From Gammaproteobacteria bacterium (lineage in GTDB: Bacteria > Pseudomonadota > Gammaproteobacteria > Pseudomonadales > Azotimanducaceae), in the NCBI GenBank assembly GCA_027295975.1, contig JAPUJX010000369.1:1-10435 (forward strand): 10,435 bases of DNA, given 5' to 3'. Each line of letters opens with the position of its first letter. The stretch's first letter is position 1. The notes beneath the pieces are model-generated. The model had not been told where the DNA came from. It searched no databases and saw only the letters and a list, made by a program, of their open reading frames with translations. A program made the translations under genes and the position numbers. Positions 6,901-10,435 of this stretch are shown here, piece by piece.

Positions 6901-9846
6901 TGGGCGGGAGTCGATCTCCGTGAAGGAGCCAACAACATACTGATCGAAGTTAATACTCCGGAAGGCGACACCGCCTTCCGCCTCGAACGATCCATCCACT
7001 TCGCAAGCGCCGCCGTTCGGGGCGAGTTTGTCGAAGAACTGTCCATCCTTGTCGCTGATGGCAAGACGCGCCCCGTCATTGCCGTGCGTCTTTTCGACAA
7101 ATACAGCAAACCGTCCCGGCCTGGTTCGGTAGGCATGTTCCGGGTCAACTCGCCCTATCGATCCTGGTGGGATGTCATCAACGATCGCAAGAACGAATTG
7201 ATCAGTGTCGGCCATCGTGAGCCAATCTACAGAATTGGCAAGGACGGTATCGCGCTCATCGAACTGGAGCCGACGACACAGGCGGGCGGGGTCACCGTGC
7301 AACTCAGGTTCGAGCAGCAGCATTCCCAGGAGATTCGAACCTGGATCAGCGCTGCACCACGGGACTGGATTCTGGTGGGCTTCGCCGAGGGCACGGTGGG
7401 TTACAACACCCTCGCGGACAACAAGGTTGTGGCCACCGCGGCCGGCCATGAAGCCGGTTACTATTCCGATGGCCGCATCGCCTTTTTTGCAAAAGGCAAA
7501 ATCAAGGGCGAGTACCTGCTGACGTTGACCTACGATTCCGATGGCAATAAGCCCGAGAACGGCGACAGGTTCCTGACCCAGGTTGATCCCACCGCGTTCT
7601 ATTCGCTCTATGCGGACGAAAGTGAACAAAGATTCGAAGCTTCGAGCCAGCGTAAACTTTATGTGAAGCTGGAGCGCGATCAGTTTCTGGCGTTGTTTGG
7701 CGACTTCAATACCGGCCTTTCGGTGACGGAACTTGCTCGTTACCAGCGCAGTTTCAACGGCTTCAAGGCCGAGTACCATGGCGACAACGTTGGGTATTCG
7801 GTATTTGCCACCGAGACCGATCAGTCGTTTGTACGAGACGAAATACGTGGCGACGGAACGTCTGGCCTATACCGGTTGGGCAGTGCGCCGATCATTACGA
7901 ATAGCGAATCTGTCAGGATTGAAGTCCGGGATCGGTTTGACACCGCCCGGGTGTTGTCCAGTATCTCCATGAGTCGATTTCTGGACTATAACCTCGACGC
8001 ACTTGACGGGACGATGTTCTTCAAGAAGCCCGTACAGAGTCGTGACGCCAGTTTCAATCCAATATTCATCGTCGTCGAATACGAAAGCAACGCAGCCGCA
8101 AACAAGGACGTGATCGCTGGCGGACGGGCGTCCCTGCGCAATGACCGAGACACCCTCGAGGTGGGTATCAGTCATATCGACGAAGGCCAGCAAGGTGTGG
8201 AGGCAGATCTGTCCGGCATCGATTTTCGCTGGCGGGCAACCGACACCACGCTGGTCAAAGCGGAATTCGCACGTACCAATCGCACGGTCGCGGGCGTAGA
8301 GCAACAGGCCGACGCTTACCTGGTGAGTGTTGAACATCGCGGCGAAAGATCCGACGTTCGTGCCTATGTCAAGAAAGTCGAACAGAACTTCGGGCTGGGG
8401 CACCAGTCGGCGGCGGAATCTGGCGTCAAGGATGCCGGGGTCGACGGTCGGCTGAGGATCACAGAGCAAATAACCCTCGAAGGAGAAGCCGCGAAACAAC
8501 ACAACCTCCAGACCGGCACGGACCGCACGGTCGCACGAGCGCTGGTACGTTTTGAGAACGGCAGGTTTACGGCGTCAACCGGGATTGCCTACGCCGAAGA
8601 CGAATTCAGTGATGGCGAAACCCGGACCAGCGAGTTTGTGGAGTATGCGGTCGGCCAACGTATGTTGGACGGTAAGATAACCCTGCGCGCCAACGGCAGC
8701 ACTTCCGTAGGCAAAGAGACCGAAAACTCGGACTACCCGACTCGACTCGTGCTCGGTGCGGACTACCACCTGATGGAAGGGGTGGATCTGTTCGCCGAGT
8801 GGGAGGACTCCTCGTCCCAGGATATCGACGCGACCATGACAAGAGCCGGAGTCCGCGCCAGTCCGTGGAGCCGAGCGCAGATCAATACCTCGGTGACAAA
8901 CCAGAGCACGGAGTTTGGCCCAAGAGTGTTTGCCAATGTCGGTCTGGTGCAGGGTTTCCAACTCAACGAAAAGTGGCTTCTCGATGCGGGTATCGATCAG
9001 ACCAGGACCCTTGTTCAACCCGACGCCAGAGTATTCGACACCGATCGGGAACTGGTGTCGGGATCTCTCGACAACGATTTCCTGACCGGCTACGTGGGGG
9101 CGTTGTACAACGCCGATTCGTGGAGTGCGAACACCCGACTGGAATACCGAAAATCCGATGTGGACAAGCGCTCGACGATAATTTCCGGGTGGTATCGCGA
9201 ACCGCGAATTGGCCACAGCTTGTCCGCGGGCCTGACCGTGTTTGCCAGTGAGAACATCTCGGGTGCTCGCACTACCGCCGCCGATTTCAAATTTGCCTGG
9301 GCATACCGCATGGCCGGCGGGACCTGGTCGTTTCTCGATCGAACCGATCTTGTTTTTGAAGAGTCGGCTTCGACATCGGTTGAACTGGAGAGTTGGCGTT
9401 TCATCAACAATTTCAATGCCAATCGCCGCATCAGCGCTAGCAGTCAGATCTCGCTGCAATACGCGTTCAAGTACGTGAAAACGAACTTCGACGCCACGGA
9501 GTTCAGCGGTTATACCGACCTCCTCGGATTTGATTTCCGGCGCGGTTTCAACGCGAAGTGGGATGGCGGTCTGCACGCCAGCATCTATCACTCGTATGCG
9601 ACCGATACCTTCGATTATGGATTTGGCGTGGACGTTGGCTACAACCTTCGCGACAACATCTGGTTGAATCTGGGTTACAACCTGTTTGGTTTTCACGATC
9701 GGGATTTCGCCGCTGCCCGTTACACGGCGCAGGGACCGTTCATCACCATCGGTATCAGGGCGGACCAGACGTCGCTCAAGGGGATGGTAAACCGACGTCG
9801 TCATCGAGAGTCTGACCCCGTGGTCGACGGACGGGCCACCAGATGA
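3934..9846 (+). CDS. giant modular envelope protein: DUF11/Ig-like domains, OmpA-C domain, C-terminal outer-membrane barrel
   Basis: The protein is about 1970 aa (residues counted from TTG 3934). A Sec signal peptide has its hydrophobic core at 24-42, with cleavage near TFAA (41-44). Next is PGTAILNQASVDY, the module shared with the first and third DUF11 proteins. A beta-sandwich with LLDTDQN and ETGISTGVF motifs spans about 150-195. A DUF11 domain at 374-499 has PGDFIRYELTVEN. A carboxypeptidase-regulatory/SdrD-B-like domain (510-580) has YAVSDQGGRFHFEDI. A second DUF11-like domain spans 616-740. An OmpA-C domain (752-867) has GHTD (D794), LSQARAS (R816) and EAGRKQNRHVEL; D794 and R816 match the Asp/Arg pair that binds diaminopimelate in peptidoglycan. 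Ig-like and invasin-like domains span 949-1139. From about 1180 to 1945, dozens of alternating amphipathic strands indicate an outer-membrane barrel, followed by a basic 25-residue tail. The start is uncertain: the frame extends to GTG 3826, and CTG 3988 would give MANRPFVWLAIATILSLL. Function is probably scaffold, adhesin or translocator; this is not proven. Confidence 0.85.
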   Translation: MQRHPRGELRFPPKCFKRLANRPFVWLAIATILSLLPGSLTFAAPGTAILNQASVDYLNTSGQPSTTSSNVSQIVTAVVRSPATVEFTRVVGPGAGDFVEPIGPAWCFAGGAFASLADPVLSGGTTINPLLLHEVSGTAFYNLSEPLFLRLLDTDQNVDASVIDFADVTVVHDASNDTETIRLSETGISTGVFVGYLPTARAAPVPGDCVLQGSMNTTVTAGYTDPADVTDSAQASASLDPVNLVFDSRTGSFVDGTTVEIVDASTGLPAPVFGNDGVSTFPSRVTAGVVATDSSGASYPFGPGEFRFPVVPPGDYRLVVTPPPEYAAPSAETMATLQLLPGAPYALGAASFGTSFTHGGVSVDFDIPVDPRSSSLFLTMNVSTATAAPGDFIRYELTVENSSTAGTATNVSIINQLPPGVRLVPGSVTLNGSGVVDPIISPDSMSLEFDIGTLPANGQATITFVVQIVAGKSLNKLVNQATAYADGGLTSNAAVARIQLKEDLFRSTATIIGRVLNAPCTEKTFTEDQGVANVRIYLEDGRYAVSDQGGRFHFEDIRPGRHIAQLDWVTVPEYLEVARCDIAPAHAGRGDAQLVDVSRGSVKRADFYLRNKPAAEGLIDIELQNHGTQSAEEIAYVLKLHGSGDVHVNNIDLMVMLPDGVSYLPGTMQVDGGRVIDPRITGQALNFAIVDHGNNWLREISFTGNIAIDVHGELVTRARARFDSPTESGQMTPVADAKVKRAPSVAENDAYEFNFKFDPLSAALSSEDLDHLDRLIDRWRGVRDIQIASIGHTDSYPIALRSRDRFADNYVLSQARASSAALYIAENLKVPNENVQLQGRGPDHPVADNTTEAGRKQNRHVELILSGIRPTRPSFLEVTKVSSGVQTAETRGEAPGVNVKIEDPVDLTSPFDLGAMSVSEIEPDIGTLSPGVDMLLPTENFQAAAPVTRISIKHEPRQTVVAYLNNELVNPLNFAGTETDPVSGIAISRWAGVDLREGANNILIEVNTPEGDTAFRLERSIHFASAAVRGEFVEELSILVADGKTRPVIAVRLFDKYSKPSRPGSVGMFRVNSPYRSWWDVINDRKNELISVGHREPIYRIGKDGIALIELEPTTQAGGVTVQLRFEQQHSQEIRTWISAAPRDWILVGFAEGTVGYNTLADNKVVATAAGHEAGYYSDGRIAFFAKGKIKGEYLLTLTYDSDGNKPENGDRFLTQVDPTAFYSLYADESEQRFEASSQRKLYVKLERDQFLALFGDFNTGLSVTELARYQRSFNGFKAEYHGDNVGYSVFATETDQSFVRDEIRGDGTSGLYRLGSAPIITNSESVRIEVRDRFDTARVLSSISMSRFLDYNLDALDGTMFFKKPVQSRDASFNPIFIVVEYESNAAANKDVIAGGRASLRNDRDTLEVGISHIDEGQQGVEADLSGIDFRWRATDTTLVKAEFARTNRTVAGVEQQADAYLVSVEHRGERSDVRAYVKKVEQNFGLGHQSAAESGVKDAGVDGRLRITEQITLEGEAAKQHNLQTGTDRTVARALVRFENGRFTASTGIAYAEDEFSDGETRTSEFVEYAVGQRMLDGKITLRANGSTSVGKETENSDYPTRLVLGADYHLMEGVDLFAEWEDSSSQDIDATMTRAGVRASPWSRAQINTSVTNQSTEFGPRVFANVGLVQGFQLNEKWLLDAGIDQTRTLVQPDARVFDTDRELVSGSLDNDFLTGYVGALYNADSWSANTRLEYRKSDVDKRSTIISGWYREPRIGHSLSAGLTVFASENISGARTTAADFKFAWAYRMAGGTWSFLDRTDLVFEESASTSVELESWRFINNFNANRRISASSQISLQYAFKYVKTNFDATEFSGYTDLLGFDFRRGFNAKWDGGLHASIYHSYATDTFDYGFGVDVGYNLRDNIWLNLGYNLFGFHDRDFAAARYTAQGPFITIGIRADQTSLKGMVNRRRHRESDPVVDGRATR
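3948..3973 (+). promoter_or_regulatory. perfect 11-bp hairpin with a cUACGg tetraloop
   Basis: TCGGGGGGAAC (3948-3958) and GTTCCCCCCGA (3963-3973) are perfect inverted repeats separated by TACG. As RNA this gives an 11-bp, G:C-rich stem capped by C(UACG)G, one of the exceptionally stable UNCG tetraloops. No U-run follows (the next bases are AGTGCTTTAAG), so it is not a standard terminator. It lies 14 bases before the CTG at 3988 and about 50 bases before the core of the giant protein's signal peptide. It could hinder or gate translation, or protect or process the transcript. Structure confidence is high, function unknown. Confidence 0.7.
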
Positions 9847-10435
9847 ATATGAACGGCGCAATCAGCAGCCAGGCGTTGCGACGTCGCGGACTCCGATTGA
9901 TGAGTACCGTCGTGCTGGTTGCGCTGATGATGGCCGTACCGGCGCGCGCCGAATTGCCGCCACCGACGGCAAACATGGAACTCATTCCGGCGGGTTCCCT
10001 GATCATCGCGATGGATAACGACAAGCAGAACATCGGTGCGCTGTTCAACCTGAAAGCCTATGGCATGGCAAACCACATGTTGTGGGAAAACGTTCGGGTC
10101 AAATGGGCTATCCGCGCCGGTAAAGCCAAGGATGGGATCGACTTCACCGTGAAGGCGCAGCGCATTCTGCCCACGGCGGTGGCGGAGGCGACCCTGGATT
10201 TTCGCGGCGGCCCGTTCATCATTCACAAGGACCTGGCCGACTACGCGTTGCCGCGGATGACGGCATACGGCAACAACGTCGCGGTTTACGAGACCACCGA
10301 AGACGTGATGGTCGATGTGCGTTTTACCCTGGATGAGAAAAAGAAGATCGGCGCCCTGGACGACGGCGGTAACGCCGACATACACACCGCCGTTCTGGAT
10401 GCCGCGGGTTTTGTTGCGGGTGTTCAGTATTTCGT
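9843..10435 (+). CDS. exported protein of unrecognised family, truncated by window end
   Basis: The frame stays open to the last base, showing 197 residues with no stop. It begins at an ATG overlapping the giant gene's TGA (ATGA), with little ribosome site of its own, so translational coupling is likely. Residues 1-37 are an export signal: basic ALRRRGLRL, then hydrophobic STVVLVALMMAVP, with cleavage after ARA, giving mature ELPPPTANMELIP. The visible domain mixes strands and helices: AGSLIIAMDNDKQN (about 55-68), FNLKAYGMANHML, VRVKWAIRAGKA, then LDFRGGPFIIHKDLADYA. Near the edge, KKKIGALDDGGNADIHTAVL resembles the beta-strand, loop and helix that open a Rossmann-like or class I glutamine-amidotransferase-like (ThuA-type) fold. 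That resemblance is weak and the missing half is needed. I do not recognise a named family. Coupling to the barrel protein suggests a periplasmic or surface accessory of the same system. Confidence 0.8.
   Translation, partial: MNMNGAISSQALRRRGLRLMSTVVLVALMMAVPARAELPPPTANMELIPAGSLIIAMDNDKQNIGALFNLKAYGMANHMLWENVRVKWAIRAGKAKDGIDFTVKAQRILPTAVAEATLDFRGGPFIIHKDLADYALPRMTAYGNNVAVYETTEDVMVDVRFTLDEKKKIGALDDGGNADIHTAVLDAAGFVAGVQYF

Noticed and set aside
6718..7779. 353-codon open frame on the minus strand
   Set aside because: It is a shadow of the Ig-like and barrel-start region of the giant gene. Low-complexity, unrecognisable product and no ribosome site.
8575..9861. 428-codon open frame on the minus strand opposite the barrel region
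   Set aside because: It lies entirely against the giant gene, whose frame has clear beta-barrel periodicity. The minus product has no recognisable domain; long antisense frames are expected in GC-rich coding DNA.

Overview
The window looks like gammaproteobacterial chromosomal DNA. It is moderately GC-rich and dense with genes. It opens with a C-terminus very like that of YccA, a family typical of Gammaproteobacteria, and continues with Sec-exported envelope proteins that only make sense in a diderm cell. No mobile element, CRISPR array, tRNA or rRNA was seen. Most likely this is a free-living, possibly uncultured, gammaproteobacterium; the sequence does not fix a genus.

Left part (1-945): the last 28 codons of a Bax inhibitor-1/YccA-family membrane protein (+) converge on a small SnoaL/NTF2-like gene (-, 188-559). 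Next to it is a short stretch that reads like the C-terminal remnant of another protein (592-726, +). After that come about 200 bases without a recognisable gene, leading into the main cluster.

Main cluster (about 922-10435, all +): five genes in one direction. Three encode exported proteins ending in, or consisting of, a DUF11-type (TIGR01451-like) beta-sandwich: 1009-2022, 2038-2529 and 2660-3811. The fourth (about 3934-9846, roughly 1970 aa) is a giant modular envelope protein. Its order is signal peptide, N-terminal module shared with the small proteins, several Ig-like/DUF11 domains, a carboxypeptidase-regulatory/SdrD-B-like domain, an OmpA-C peptidoglycan-binding domain in the middle, further Ig-like domains, and a large C-terminal outer-membrane beta-barrel. 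The fifth (9843 to the window end) overlaps it by ATGA and encodes a signal-peptide protein I cannot assign to a characterised family.

The layout suggests one envelope system. A barrel sits in the outer membrane, its OmpA domain grips peptidoglycan, and a long periplasmic arm carries DUF11 modules related to three small secreted partners. Secretion, scaffolding or fibre assembly are possible roles, but function is inference.

Three of the cluster genes are preceded by GC-rich potential hairpins (922-993, 2550-2625, 3849-3973). Two of the same genes lack an obvious ATG near their signal peptide, so their starts are uncertain and post-transcriptional control is plausible.
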